Shown here in pieces: positions 54,761 through 64,000 of a DNA stretch of 64,000 nucleotides. The DNA lies in the NCBI GenBank assembly GCA_964549105.1, contig CAZJTZ010000003.1, forward strand, positions 103,937 to 167,936. Direction: 5' to 3'. The notes below the pieces were generated by a model. It did no database searches and was not told the DNA's origin. It worked only from the letters and a program-made list of their open reading frames with translations. This DNA comes from Hydrogenedens sp964549105 (lineage in GTDB: Bacteria > Hydrogenedentota > Hydrogenedentia > Hydrogenedentales > Hydrogenedentaceae). Numbering within the stretch: the first letter of the stretch is position 1; the number at the start of each line of letters is the position of its first letter. A program made the translations under genes and the position numbers.

Positions 54761-55981
54761 ATGACTCATAGAGAACGGGTTACTCGTGCCTTAAATTTTC
54801 AGAACATAGACCGAGTCCCCATGGATTTAGGGGGAATGGATTCAACAGGTATTAGTGCCTTTGCTTACCCAAAACTGGTCAATTATTTAAATTTACCTGA
54901 ACGATTGCCTCATATCCACGACACGGGACAAATGCTTGCTTTGCCTGATATAGATGTCCTTGATATTCTCGACTGTGATGTTATTTCCGTTAGAATGGGC
55001 TTTGCTAATGGATTTATAGATGAAACTATGTGGCAGAATTTTGATTTTGGGGGTAGAATACCGGCAAAAGTTATTGATTCTTCAAGGTTCAGGGTTCTGG
55101 CAGATGGAACAGTCATTCAGCCCGAATCAGGGCTAAAAATGCCACCTAATTCTTATGTTTTTGATTCGGAACATGGTGGACAACCTGTATGCTTTGATAA
55201 CGAATTGCCGGAACTTGGTTTAGCAAAAATTAAGCAGGACCTATACAGCAAAAAACTATCTAATGAGACAATAAAAAAAGTTGCAGAACTTTGTAAAACT
55301 ATTTACGAAACGACAGACCGAGCTCTTTTTATGAATGGTCCTACACTGGGAATAGGGATAAGTAATTTTGGAGGGTTGGGTTATTTCCCTTTATTGTGCT
55401 TAACTGATGAAGAAAAGGTAAAGGAACTTCATGAACTTTTGCTAAATTATGCCCTTTCAGAACTGGAACGATTACTTCCCCATATAGCACCTTATATACA
55501 GGTATATATGTGTAATTCTGACGACTGGGGCATGCAAAACAATCTAATTGCCTCACCTGATATTTTCAAGAAGTTATTTCTTCCCTATTATCGAGAATTT
55601 AATCGCTATATACATAAATACGCTCCGAATACAAAAACATTTTTGCACAGTTGCGGAGCAGTCTACGATTTATTGGATATGTTTATTCAATGTGAGTTTG
55701 ATATTATTAACCCTGTTCAGTGGACCGCAGGAAGGTATACTTATCATGAATGGAAAAAGAAATGTGAAGGAAGATTGGTGTTATGGGGCGGTGGAGTAGA
55801 CACACAAAAAACCCTTCCTTTAGGGACAGAAGAAGAAATCAGGAATCAGGTTTCAGAAGTTGCTACCACTCTGTCAAAAGGGAGTGGCTATTTGTTTTGC
55901 GGAATCCATAACTTACTGGCTGAGATAGACCCGTGGAAAATTTCGTTAATATATAACACGGCAAAATCAATAGAGATATAA
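54761..55981 (+). CDS. uroporphyrinogen decarboxylase-family protein
   Basis: 406 residues, UroD/MtaA-like TIM barrel. MTHRERVTRALNFQNIDRVPMDLGG is the typical opening of the non-heme members, and LHSCGAVYDLLDMFI and ILWGGGVDTQ-like blocks appear (VLWGGGVDTQKTL). This branch is usually found in methyltransferase or corrinoid context and not in heme synthesis. No corrinoid or heme genes are adjacent, so the substrate is unknown. Confidence 0.83.
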   Translation: MTHRERVTRALNFQNIDRVPMDLGGMDSTGISAFAYPKLVNYLNLPERLPHIHDTGQMLALPDIDVLDILDCDVISVRMGFANGFIDETMWQNFDFGGRIPAKVIDSSRFRVLADGTVIQPESGLKMPPNSYVFDSEHGGQPVCFDNELPELGLAKIKQDLYSKKLSNETIKKVAELCKTIYETTDRALFMNGPTLGIGISNFGGLGYFPLLCLTDEEKVKELHELLLNYALSELERLLPHIAPYIQVYMCNSDDWGMQNNLIASPDIFKKLFLPYYREFNRYIHKYAPNTKTFLHSCGAVYDLLDMFIQCEFDIINPVQWTAGRYTYHEWKKKCEGRLVLWGGGVDTQKTLPLGTEEEIRNQVSEVATTLSKGSGYLFCGIHNLLAEIDPWKISLIYNTAKSIEI

Positions 55982-56042
55982 AATAATAAATATATTTTAC
56001 ATAATTTTAGTTAACATTGAACATAAGAAAAGCGTTTTATAA

Positions 56043-56645
56043 ATGAAAGAAAGTGAAAACAAAAAGATAGATTTTACTACATGTTCAGATGAAGAATTAG
56101 CAATTTCATGGAAAAAGGGCAACCTAAAAGCATTTGAAGAAATTGTGCATAGATATCAAGGAAAAGTTTATGCAACTGCATATCGCGTAACAGGAAATCG
56201 AGAGGATGCTCTGGATGTGACACAAGAAGTTCTGGTTAAGGCTTATGAAAAAATAAACCAATGGGAACCTCGTGGAGCTTTTCTCCCCTGGTTGTTAAGA
56301 TTGGCAGTCAACCGTTCTATTGACTACCTTCGTAAAAGAAAAAGAACAAGTCACGAGAGTCTGAACGAAAGTATTGCTAAAATTAGTGAAGAAGAAATTC
56401 ACTCTGTTAGTTCACCAACAAATCCGTCAGATTTGGCAAGAGCAAAAGAAATTGATGATAGGATTCGTTTAGCAATGGGCAATCTATCAAAAACCCAAAA
56501 AACTGTATTTGCGTTGAGATATTATCAAGGATATTCTCTGAATGAAATTGCGGAACACCTGGGGTGTACCGTTGGAAGTGTTAAAGTTCATTTGTTTAGA
56601 GCATTACAAAAAGTTAGAAATGAATTAGGGAAGATTGATTTATGA
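56043..56645 (+). CDS. RNA polymerase ECF sigma factor (second pair)
   Basis: 200 residues. Region 2 carries FEEIVHRYQGKVYATAYRVTGNREDALDVTQEVLVKAYEKI and region 4 LRYYQGYSLNEIAEHLGCTVGSVKVHLFRAL. It has a Ser/Thr-rich linker between them (SHESLNESIAKIS). Followed by its zinc-finger anti-sigma factor with a 4-base ATGA overlap, so regulation is by a membrane-tethered partner. Confidence 0.94.
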   Translation: MKESENKKIDFTTCSDEELAISWKKGNLKAFEEIVHRYQGKVYATAYRVTGNREDALDVTQEVLVKAYEKINQWEPRGAFLPWLLRLAVNRSIDYLRKRKRTSHESLNESIAKISEEEIHSVSSPTNPSDLARAKEIDDRIRLAMGNLSKTQKTVFALRYYQGYSLNEIAEHLGCTVGSVKVHLFRALQKVRNELGKIDL

Positions 56646-57712
56646 AAGTGGAACTTACATCATGGCTTTATTGTATGTTTGACTCATGCAGTCATTACAA
56701 GAAATTAATTGTCTCTGCTTGCTGTGATGAAATAAGTGAAGATGAATCGTATGAAATAGAAGAGCATATAAAAAAGTGCCCTAAATGTAAAGAACAATAT
56801 AATGAGTTGGTTATTTTTACAAAACAATTAAATCAAGTTCGTAATGTAATAGATGTTGAAGATACAGAGGAAAATATCAATCTTTTACCACAGGTAATAA
56901 AAGAAATTTCAAACAAGAGCCATAATTCCTCTCCCCTATTTCGACCCCAATTAAAAATGGCTTATGGCTTTACAATTGTTATCGCAGTATTTATTCTGGG
57001 AATATCAAGTATATTTATGTTAAGAGGAAAAGATGAAAGTAATAAGAATACGCTTGCTTCTTCTACAGCAGAAAAAAGTGCAGATTCCTCCTACGAAGGT
57101 CCCTTAGAAAAACAAAAAGAAAAACTTAAAGAAATTGTAAGAACAAATAGAGGGAAATCCATTGCAGGGCAAGCACTCCTTATGTTAGCAGATCTGGAAT
57201 ATACCTCATCGGAAAGGTATGAAGAAGCATATCAATTATATTCTCAATTGAGAGAAAATTATCCTCAAATCTTTTCATCTTCCACAGAAGCCGTATATCG
57301 GTATAACCTGTTAGAAGAAACAAAAAATGAAAAGTTTAAGCCTTTATATGCCTTAAATTCGGCTCTTACAAACAGTGATAATCCTATTCAGCAATTAGAA
57401 AAAATTGTTGCAAATTATCCGGGGACAATGGTCGCAAATCTTGCCGTTTCCTCAATGGCAGATTGTTTAAGTGACTACGGCGTTCAAACACCTGAAAAGA
57501 GGATAAAGGCACTTGAAAACTTAAAAGGATACTTAACAGAACCCACTGCGGTTGCCCAGGTAAATTATGTATTGGGTGACCTATATTGGAATCAAATGAG
57601 AGACATTGAGAAAGCAAAAACATTTTTCCAATCCGTTGCTAACTCAGAATCAAAACAATTATATCCTCTGGCAAATGAGGCTTTAACACGACTTGTCTCT
57701 TCCCAGGAGTAA
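56642..57712 (+). CDS. anti-sigma factor with periplasmic TPR-like region
   Basis: 356 residues. Zinc-finger anti-sigma motif HIKKCPKCKEQY near residues 48-60, one transmembrane helix (IVIAVFILGISSIFML) near residues 115-130, then a periplasmic helical region with TPR-like repeats such as YEEAYQLYSQLRENYPQIF and PEKRIKALENLKGYL, and KAKTFFQSVANS. Unlike the first anti-sigma (FecR domain), this one senses through a TPR-like scaffold, which suggests protein-protein contact in the envelope. Overlaps the sigma gene by 4 bases. Confidence 0.85.
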   Translation: MKVELTSWLYCMFDSCSHYKKLIVSACCDEISEDESYEIEEHIKKCPKCKEQYNELVIFTKQLNQVRNVIDVEDTEENINLLPQVIKEISNKSHNSSPLFRPQLKMAYGFTIVIAVFILGISSIFMLRGKDESNKNTLASSTAEKSADSSYEGPLEKQKEKLKEIVRTNRGKSIAGQALLMLADLEYTSSERYEEAYQLYSQLRENYPQIFSSSTEAVYRYNLLEETKNEKFKPLYALNSALTNSDNPIQQLEKIVANYPGTMVANLAVSSMADCLSDYGVQTPEKRIKALENLKGYLTEPTAVAQVNYVLGDLYWNQMRDIEKAKTFFQSVANSESKQLYPLANEALTRLVSSQE

Positions 57713-57793
57713 ATTGTCTATTTCCTTTCACAAAGGGTTCTTCGTTTATAATCTTGTAAATTGATAAGTTTTAAATCAAGGGATAAATTTACT

Positions 57794-59530
57794 ATGATTG
57801 AGCCTAAAGGGTTTGAAAAGGAGTTTGTAAAAGAGGGTATTTTAAGTGAAGAGCAGGCAAAGAAAATCCGTGAAGAAGCCAATGAAAAAGGTCTCCCTAT
57901 TAGCCAGATACTAATTCAAAAGGGAATTGCCTCTGAGGAAACAGTATATACCGTTTTGGCAAATTATTGTGGATTAAATTTTGTAATTATTTCTAAAGTA
58001 GAAGTACCTCAGGAATTAATAAATTCGGTTCCGGCTCGATTTTCTACTCACTATGAATTTGTTCCCATACGAGAAAAGAACAATTCATTAGTCATTGCCA
58101 TCTCTGACCCTTTGAATGCAGGTTTGCTAGACGATATTCGATTGATATTAAAGAGAAGAATAGAGCCGGTTGTTACTACGCCCAAAGAAATTCAGAAGGC
58201 AATAAAAGAATATTATGGCGTTGGTGCAGATACCGTTGAGAAGATTCTGGTTAGTGAAGAACATGCTGCGGAAGAAGTTAATTTAGAGTCCGCTTCTGTT
58301 AGTGCAAATTTAGGTGATGAAAGTATTGACGCTTCCATTATTAAATTTGTCAATGAGTTGTTTGTTGAAGCAATCCGTGCAGAAGCAACCGATATACATA
58401 TAGAACCGTTTGAAGACCATTTGCGGGTTCGATTCAGGATAGACGGTATTCTCCATACAGTTCCAACTCCACCCTCTATACGAAGTTTCCATTCTTCCAT
58501 CGTATCACGAGTAAAGATTATGGCGAATTTAAATATAGCAGAGAAAAGGCTACCACAAGATGGGAAAATTCTTGCTAATTTAGGTGATGGACGATATGAT
58601 TTACGTGTGTCTATTCTGCCCACTCCTCATGGAGAAACGATTAACATTCGAATATTGTCAAGAACTTCTATGTTTCTGTCTCTGGATAAACTTGGTTTTT
58701 TAGAAGATGATATAAAACTGTTCAATTCCTTCATAACAAAGCCCTATGGGATTATATTGGTTACAGGGCCTACGGGAAGCGGAAAGACAACCACCCTCTA
58801 TGCAGCATTAGATAAACTTAACAGAACAGACCGAAAAATCTTAACGATTGAAGACCCGATTGAATACCAGATGCCAGGGATAACGCAGATGCAGGTGCAT
58901 CCACGGATAGGTTTCGATTTTGCGACAGGACTTCGTTCCATGCTTCGTCATGACCCAGACATTATGTTAGTAGGAGAAATTCGAGATTATGAGACGGCAG
59001 AAATGGCAATTCGTTCCAGCTTAACAGGGCATTTGGTTTTAAGCACATTACACACGAATGATGCTCCGGGTGCCGTTACACGCTTGATTGATATGGGAAT
59101 AGAACCTTTCCTCATTTCAAGCACAATGATTGCATCCATGGCTCAAAGGCTTGTCCGTAAAATATGCCCTGAATGTAAGATAGAAGACAATCCCGACCCG
59201 TATGTGTTGGAGGCAGAGTTTGGATTTCAACGCGAAAAACATAAAGATATGGTTTTCTATAAAGGCAAAGGTTGTGAGCGATGTCGTTATACAGGGTATC
59301 GAGGGCGTATGGCTCTTTGTGAAATTATGCCTTTTTCACCCACTATCAAAGAACTTACTGTCCAGAGGGCTACTTCTGTCGCTATAAAGAAACAAGCCTT
59401 ATCCGAAGGAATGAAAACCCTGCGTGCTTCGGGCTGGCAAAGGATTTCTGCAGGTTTAACTACGGTTGAGGAGGTATTGCGGGTAACAGCAGATGCTGAA
59501 ATTATGGAGGGGGCTCATGCCGGTATTTGA
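57794..59530 (+). CDS. type II secretion / type IV pilus ATPase (GspE/PilB)
   Basis: 578 residues from the ATG at 57794 (AAGGGA upstream). N-terminal MshEN-like domain, then Walker A GPTGSGKTTTLYAAL, the Asp box EDPIEYQMPGITQMQV, Walker B DPDIMLVGEIRDYETAEMAI, the His box STLHTNDAPGAVTRLIDMG and a zinc site CPECK...CERCRYTGYRGR. It drives pseudopilus or pilus assembly. A TTG start at 57761 in the same frame is possible but poor. Overlaps the GspF gene by 14 bases. Confidence 0.92.
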   Translation: MIEPKGFEKEFVKEGILSEEQAKKIREEANEKGLPISQILIQKGIASEETVYTVLANYCGLNFVIISKVEVPQELINSVPARFSTHYEFVPIREKNNSLVIAISDPLNAGLLDDIRLILKRRIEPVVTTPKEIQKAIKEYYGVGADTVEKILVSEEHAAEEVNLESASVSANLGDESIDASIIKFVNELFVEAIRAEATDIHIEPFEDHLRVRFRIDGILHTVPTPPSIRSFHSSIVSRVKIMANLNIAEKRLPQDGKILANLGDGRYDLRVSILPTPHGETINIRILSRTSMFLSLDKLGFLEDDIKLFNSFITKPYGIILVTGPTGSGKTTTLYAALDKLNRTDRKILTIEDPIEYQMPGITQMQVHPRIGFDFATGLRSMLRHDPDIMLVGEIRDYETAEMAIRSSLTGHLVLSTLHTNDAPGAVTRLIDMGIEPFLISSTMIASMAQRLVRKICPECKIEDNPDPYVLEAEFGFQREKHKDMVFYKGKGCERCRYTGYRGRMALCEIMPFSPTIKELTVQRATSVAIKKQALSEGMKTLRASGWQRISAGLTTVEEVLRVTADAEIMEGAHAGI

Positions 59531-60752
59531 GTATGAGGTTAAAAAAGGACCTACCGAAATTGTAAGAGGAAAAATTGAGGCAGAATCCCGAAAAGCAGCG
59601 GTGGGCCGTTTACGCGAACTCGGCTATTTTCCCTTAAAAATTGAGGAAGCCCTTCCTACTGCTGTTTCAGATGAGAAAAAAGAGAGGAAGGGGTTCTCAT
59701 TTTCAGGATGGGAAAGAATACGGCTAAAAGATAAAAACATTTTCCTGCGTCAACTGGCAAATCTTTTTGAATCAGGAATGGTTCTTACGCGAGCCTTAAG
59801 GACCATCATAGAACAAACGCCCAATCCGGCAATGGTTAAGGTGATTGAACAGATTTATGACGATGTGCAAAAAGGTAGCAATCTCGCAGAAGCCTTTGAA
59901 AAACATATTAACTTGTTTTCGCCAATGTATTGTAGTATGATTCGGGCAGGTGAAACAGGGGGTATGTTAGACGAAGTGTTGTGGAGAGTTGTAGCATTTA
60001 GCGAACAGGAAGAAGAATTGCGAGGGAAAGTCGTTTCTGCTCTTGTATACCCTATATTCCTATTAATTGCAGGAACCGCAGCCATATTTATTCTCGTATC
60101 TTTCGTGTTCCCTAAATTTATTGCAGTATTTGAAGATTTTCATGCACAATTACCCCTTCCTACAATGATTGTAATGAAGTTTTGTGGTTTTATGGGAAGT
60201 TGGTGGTGGGCTGTTATTATAGTCGGGGTTTTGATTGTTTTAGCAATATATTCTTATATTAATACACCTGAGGGGAAAAGACAAAAGGATATATTTCTAT
60301 TAAGATTTCCGGTAGTAGGCGGCGTTATTGAGAGATATGAAATGGCTAAATTTGCACGCACTTTCGGGACATTAATGGACAACGGTGTTCCTGTTCTTAC
60401 CGCCTTAAAAATTACAGCCGATACAATGACAAATACCGTACTAAAAGAGGAAGTGCGAACTATCCATGAGTCTGTTAAAGAAGGCGAAAGTATCAGTGAT
60501 AGTCTAAAAAAATGCCCTCATTTCCCACCCATCGTGGTAAATATGTTTGCTGTGGGTGAAGAAAGCGGTCGAATTGGTACTATCGCTAAAAGAATTGCGG
60601 ATACTTACGATATAGAAGTAGATAGAGCAGTAAAGGCTATGGTAACTTTATTTGAACCACTGCTGATTGTTATCATGGGTGTTGTTATAGGGTTTCTAGT
60701 TATAGCCATGCTTTTACCTATGCTTACATTAAGTTCGGCTATAGGAACATAA
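59517..60752 (+). CDS. type II secretion / type IV pilus platform protein (GspF/PilC)
   Basis: 411 residues from the ATG at 59517 (GGAGGGGG upstream), which lies in the end of the ATPase gene. Two repeats of the GspF domain occur, each with the FLRQLANLFESGMVLTRALRTI / FARTFGTLMDNGVPVLTALKI motif, and three transmembrane helices. Works with GspE and a secretin; only these two and the peptidase (3241-4389) are in this window, so I cannot tell type II secretion from type IV pili. Confidence 0.92.
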   Translation: MPVFEYEVKKGPTEIVRGKIEAESRKAAVGRLRELGYFPLKIEEALPTAVSDEKKERKGFSFSGWERIRLKDKNIFLRQLANLFESGMVLTRALRTIIEQTPNPAMVKVIEQIYDDVQKGSNLAEAFEKHINLFSPMYCSMIRAGETGGMLDEVLWRVVAFSEQEEELRGKVVSALVYPIFLLIAGTAAIFILVSFVFPKFIAVFEDFHAQLPLPTMIVMKFCGFMGSWWWAVIIVGVLIVLAIYSYINTPEGKRQKDIFLLRFPVVGGVIERYEMAKFARTFGTLMDNGVPVLTALKITADTMTNTVLKEEVRTIHESVKEGESISDSLKKCPHFPPIVVNMFAVGEESGRIGTIAKRIADTYDIEVDRAVKAMVTLFEPLLIVIMGVVIGFLVIAMLLPMLTLSSAIGT

Positions 60753-60778
60753 TTTTACTTTCAAAAAAAGGGATTACT

Positions 60779-63568
60779 ATGCCTAAAATGTTACCTTTGT
60801 TTATGCTTTTTCTTTTGTTATTCACGCCTACCCTCAAAGCAGATGACCTCTCCCCTCTTTCTCCCTACGACCTTCGTTGTGAATATTTAAAAGAACCGGT
60901 GGGTGTAGATGTTACAAACCCTTGTTTGACCTGGAAACTAAAAACTGATTCTAAAGAAAAAGGCTTATTCCAATCTGCATATCAAATTATTGTTTCTTCA
61001 ACTCTTAAAAAATTAAATCAGGATGTTGGGGATTTATGGGATACAGGTAAGGTAAATGGAAATCCTTTCCAGGTAATATATCAAGGCGTACCCCTGAAAC
61101 CTACTATGCGAGCATGGTGGAAAGTCCGTGTTTGGGAAAAACAGGATAGGGTATCTTCGTTTAGTGAACCTTCATTCTGGGAAATGGGTTTAATCTCAAA
61201 TGAAAATTGGACAGGAAATTGGATAGAACCGTCAGAAGATTTATATCCACGAGATTTAACAGATAAAGAACGATTCAAATTTAATCCTGCCTTGTTATTT
61301 CGTAAAACCTTCTCAGTCGAGAAAGACATAGAAAGGGCAAGGTTATATATTACAGGACTTGGTTATTATGAATGCTTTATTAATGGTAAGAGGGTTGGTG
61401 ACCATGAATTAGACCCCGGCTGGACAAATTTTTCAAAAAAGGTGTTTTATTCTGTCTACGATATTTCAGACTTAATCAATAATGAAAAGAATGTTATAGG
61501 TGCGCATGTAGGTTCAGGCTGGTATAATCCTTTACCCCTAAAAATGTGGGGTAGATATAATTTAAGAGACGCTTTGACAGTTGGCATCCCAAAATTAAGG
61601 GCACAAATTGAGATTGACTACAAGGATGGGACAAAAACTATTATTGGCACAGATGAGACATGGAAAGTGAACCTATCACCTGTTGTTAAAAATAATGTAT
61701 ATCTTGGTGAGGAATATGATGGCAGTAAAGACCCCAAAGGATGGAATAAAAATACATTATTTGATGATTCTAATTGGAAAAATGCAATTGTTCCAACTGA
61801 TATAAATTTAGGTAAAATGCAGGCTCAACCTATTCCACCGATTAAAGTCGGACAAAAATATTATCCTGCCAGCAGTAAACAAATTGGGGAGAATAAATGG
61901 CTTGTGGATTTTGGACAAAATTTAGCAGGTAGAATACATTTAATTGTGAAAGGTGCACCAGGACAAAAGATACAGGTCAGGTATGGTGAACTGCTATATC
62001 CAGATGGGACATTAAATCCAATGACCTCTGTCTGTGGACAGATTAAAGGACATGAAATCCCTGAGATTTCTGATAAACCTTTTACAGCAGAACAGAAGGA
62101 CATTTTTATCTTAAAGGGTGATGGTGAAGAAGAACTATTTACCCATTTTACCTATCATGGTTTCCGTTATGCAGAAATTGAAGGTTTAGCAGAACTGCCT
62201 TCTGATAAAAACCTATGGGCAGGACGACTTCATAACGCAGTAAATAAGTGCGGAAATTTTGAAACATCAGAAACGATATTAGATAGTATTCAAAAAATGT
62301 GCATAGAAACTCTGTTAAGTAATTTGCACAGTGTTCAGACAGACTGCCCACATCGCGAAAAGTTTGGATACGGTGGGGATATAGTTGCGGCAAGCGAGTT
62401 TGCCATTTTTAACTTTGATATGGCTGCTTTTTACAGAAAGGTTGTTAGAGACTTCGCAGATGAAATGCGTCCTAATGGCGGCTTTACCGAAACGGCACCT
62501 TTTGTAGGTATTGGGGATTGTGGGTTTGGAGAGGGTAGCGGACCGATTGCCTGGGGAACGGTTCATTCCTTCCTGCTCTGGAATCTATATGTATACTATG
62601 GAGACAAAGCCATTGTTGAAGAGCAATACCAAAATGCAAAGAAATGGATGGAACTGTTGCAAAAAAGTGCAAAGGACGGGATAATTACCCAATGTATTGG
62701 AGACCATGAAAGTATTGCAGAAAAACAGGTTGAGGTCACTGCTACGGCATATTACTATTTGAACGCTGTTTTGATGGAAAAGTTGTCATTTATTTTGGAC
62801 TTTAAAGACGATTGTGAATATTACAAAAATCTTTCTGATGAAATAAAAAAGAAATTTAATGAGAAGTTTTTTGACTCTGCCACAGGGAAGGTAGGTATAG
62901 GTTCACAAGCCAATCAGGCAATCTACTATGCTTTCCAATTGAGTGACGGAAAATTTTCAGACCGTTCGAAAGAGGTATTAATAAACAATGTAACATCACA
63001 AGGGAACAAATTGACCACAGGGATTTTTGGAACAAAATATCTTCTCGGAACACTATGTGAATTGAGCCAACCTGAATTGGCTTATGAAATTGTTATGCAA
63101 AAAGAATGCCCGGGCTGGCGATATATGCTTGAAAATGGTGCTACTACCTTATGGGAACACTGGGAATTTAGCGATAATACCTTCTCACATAATCACCCTA
63201 TGTTTGGTTCTGTTAGTGAATGGTTTTACAAATATTTAGGTGGCATTAGACCAGCAGACTTACCCCATTACTTTGCGTGTGGATTCGACAAAGTAATTAT
63301 TAGCCCAACATTCACACTACCGCTAACAAAAGTTAATTGCTCTTATAACAGTGTCCGTGGAGAAATCATCTCAACCTGGAAAAAGAATGATAATGAGATA
63401 AATTTGAAAGTAGAACTACCCCCTAATTGCGAAGGCATTGTTTTTATACCCGGTACACCCAAGCATGTATTTGTTAATGACAAAGAATTGGAAAAAGACC
63501 AATTTTCATTCTATATAAATCAGGTCAACATAACCAACGGTAAATACACCTTCAAAATAGTGTATTAA
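60779..63568 (+). CDS. secreted alpha-L-rhamnosidase, GH78
   Basis: 929 residues with a signal peptide (cut near residue 21, after LKA). Domains: N-terminal beta sandwiches (SAYQIIVSS; LYITGLGYYECFINGKRVGDHELDPGWTNF), the Rha catalytic barrel with DCPHREKFGYGGD (catalytic Glu/Asp region), GAT-type LWEHWEFSDNTFSHNHPMFGSVSEW and a C-terminal sandwich. It releases terminal alpha-L-rhamnose by inversion. It lies 26 bases after the GspF gene, possibly in one transcript. Together with GH29 and the sulfatase it suggests use of decorated polysaccharides. Confidence 0.92.
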   Translation: MPKMLPLFMLFLLLFTPTLKADDLSPLSPYDLRCEYLKEPVGVDVTNPCLTWKLKTDSKEKGLFQSAYQIIVSSTLKKLNQDVGDLWDTGKVNGNPFQVIYQGVPLKPTMRAWWKVRVWEKQDRVSSFSEPSFWEMGLISNENWTGNWIEPSEDLYPRDLTDKERFKFNPALLFRKTFSVEKDIERARLYITGLGYYECFINGKRVGDHELDPGWTNFSKKVFYSVYDISDLINNEKNVIGAHVGSGWYNPLPLKMWGRYNLRDALTVGIPKLRAQIEIDYKDGTKTIIGTDETWKVNLSPVVKNNVYLGEEYDGSKDPKGWNKNTLFDDSNWKNAIVPTDINLGKMQAQPIPPIKVGQKYYPASSKQIGENKWLVDFGQNLAGRIHLIVKGAPGQKIQVRYGELLYPDGTLNPMTSVCGQIKGHEIPEISDKPFTAEQKDIFILKGDGEEELFTHFTYHGFRYAEIEGLAELPSDKNLWAGRLHNAVNKCGNFETSETILDSIQKMCIETLLSNLHSVQTDCPHREKFGYGGDIVAASEFAIFNFDMAAFYRKVVRDFADEMRPNGGFTETAPFVGIGDCGFGEGSGPIAWGTVHSFLLWNLYVYYGDKAIVEEQYQNAKKWMELLQKSAKDGIITQCIGDHESIAEKQVEVTATAYYYLNAVLMEKLSFILDFKDDCEYYKNLSDEIKKKFNEKFFDSATGKVGIGSQANQAIYYAFQLSDGKFSDRSKEVLINNVTSQGNKLTTGIFGTKYLLGTLCELSQPELAYEIVMQKECPGWRYMLENGATTLWEHWEFSDNTFSHNHPMFGSVSEWFYKYLGGIRPADLPHYFACGFDKVIISPTFTLPLTKVNCSYNSVRGEIISTWKKNDNEINLKVELPPNCEGIVFIPGTPKHVFVNDKELEKDQFSFYINQVNITNGKYTFKIVY

Positions 63569-63676
63569 GACCTCTGAAAAATTATTATCTGCTATCTTTT
63601 CCAAACGGCAGAAAGTCCCCATCGATAGTCAGATTTAAATTAAAGAATTTTACCGCAAAAGACGCAAAGGAAAACG
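63569..63676. other. intergenic stretch with ACCGCAAAAGACGCAAAG-type repeat sequence
   Basis: The region between GH78 and the transposase remnant contains ACCGCAAAAGACGCAAAGG (about 63650-63668), a sequence style common in short dispersed intergenic repeats of other bacteria. Only one copy is visible here. No gene or terminator is seen. Confidence 0.35.
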
Positions 63677-63976
63677 CTATGACCGAAAGAAAATTTTTGG
63701 TGTTTTTTTTTGAATTATGTAGATGTCAGGAGACGGTAGGTTATAGGATGATGGAGTAAAAGAATCCTTGAAGAGAGTTTTATCTTTCTGGAACCAGCCT
63801 ATTACTTTATCAGCTGGGCTTTTGTTATTTAATACCCTTTGCTTATTGACAAAATTATAACAGCGAAGGTATTTGTTTAGTGTATCCGTAAGTTGACTGT
63901 ATGTGTTAAAGTGATGTTGTTTTAATATCTCTTCTATTCTACCATTAAAGCGTTCTACTTTGTCAGATGCGAACAA
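63677..63976 (-). pseudogene. transposase remnant, integrase core (IS481/IS3 type)
   Basis: About 100 residues of the C-terminal part of a DDE transposase: VERFNGRIEEIL (with the final catalytic Glu) and NKYLRCYNFVNKQRVLNNKSPADKVI. The start at 63976 is TTG, with an in-frame TAA a few codons upstream, and the conserved residues that should precede VERF are absent. So the gene lacks its N-terminal catalytic aspartates and is a fragment; the window edge is 24 bases away. IS481-like is the best fit; IS3-like is possible. Confidence 0.75.
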
Positions 63977-64000
63977 TCGTATAGATTACAGGGTGTTTGA

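Noticed and set aside
1..64000. CRISPR array, prophage or complete insertion sequence
   Set aside because: No regularly spaced repeats, phage genes or intact transposase with flanking inverted repeats were found; only a transposase fragment at the right edge.

Overview
This is an AT-rich bacterial chromosome segment (roughly one-third G+C by eye) with dense, ordinary gene packing. The best lineage guess is Candidatus Hydrogenedentes (formerly NKB19) or a close relative. The clue is the 1320-residue surface protein at 9113-13075: it ends in an E-G-T-P repeat tract followed by a paired dockerin-like tail (motifs ELLRVIQIF and GGYH), a tail I associate with that phylum. This is recalled knowledge, not a search result. 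A bifurcating-type [FeFe] hydrogenase, Tat-exported sulfatase, GH29 and GH78 glycosidases and a lyxose isomerase-like cupin fit an anaerobic, saccharolytic, hydrogen-evolving life.

Layout. 1-312 holds two tandem inverted-repeat elements and no convincing gene. 313-4389 (minus) has an ECF sigma/FecR-type anti-sigma pair, mannose-6-phosphate isomerase and prepilin peptidase. 4528-8806 (plus) has a four-PDZ HtrA protease and a folate operon (pteridine reductase-like SDR, folB, folK, folE), then tRNA-Ala(CGC). 9113-13075 is the giant surface protein. 13207-18300 (minus) is a CHASE4 histidine kinase/sigma-54 response regulator pair, an iron alcohol dehydrogenase and a YjbQ protein. 18495-25778 (plus) is a housekeeping run: nadX, rplU, rpmA, obgE, proB, proA, nadD, yqeK and a methyltransferase. 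26013-28040 (minus) is a small secreted/membrane locus with its own promoter and two apparent -1 frameshifts. 28276-39511 mixes a sulfatase, aroA, a shikimate kinase-chorismate synthase fusion, an atypical M24 protein, a response regulator, an adrenodoxin-reductase-like flavoprotein, a Tat-exported TIM-barrel protein and a SAM hydroxide adenosyltransferase. 39515-44065 (minus) encodes the three-subunit hydrogenase. 44928-50408 is a sigma-54 activator divergent from a sulfate ABC transporter that carries a clear -24/-12 promoter. tRNA-Arg(TCT), GH29, a second folK, panB-panC-panD, a UroD-like protein, a second ECF sigma/anti-sigma pair, GspE/GspF-type secretion or pilus genes, GH78 and a transposase remnant complete the window.

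How it fits together: cofactor synthesis (folate, pantothenate, NAD), chorismate synthesis and proline synthesis are in compact operons with 1-26 base overlaps. The extracellular side (surface protein, glycosidases, sulfatase, HtrA, pilus/secretion parts, two sigma/anti-sigma pairs) suggests envelope sensing and polysaccharide use. The most notable items are the AroK-AroC fusion, the sigma-54 sulfate locus, the frameshifted secreted/TPR locus, the structured GC-rich folK-panB spacer and the repeat pair at the left end.
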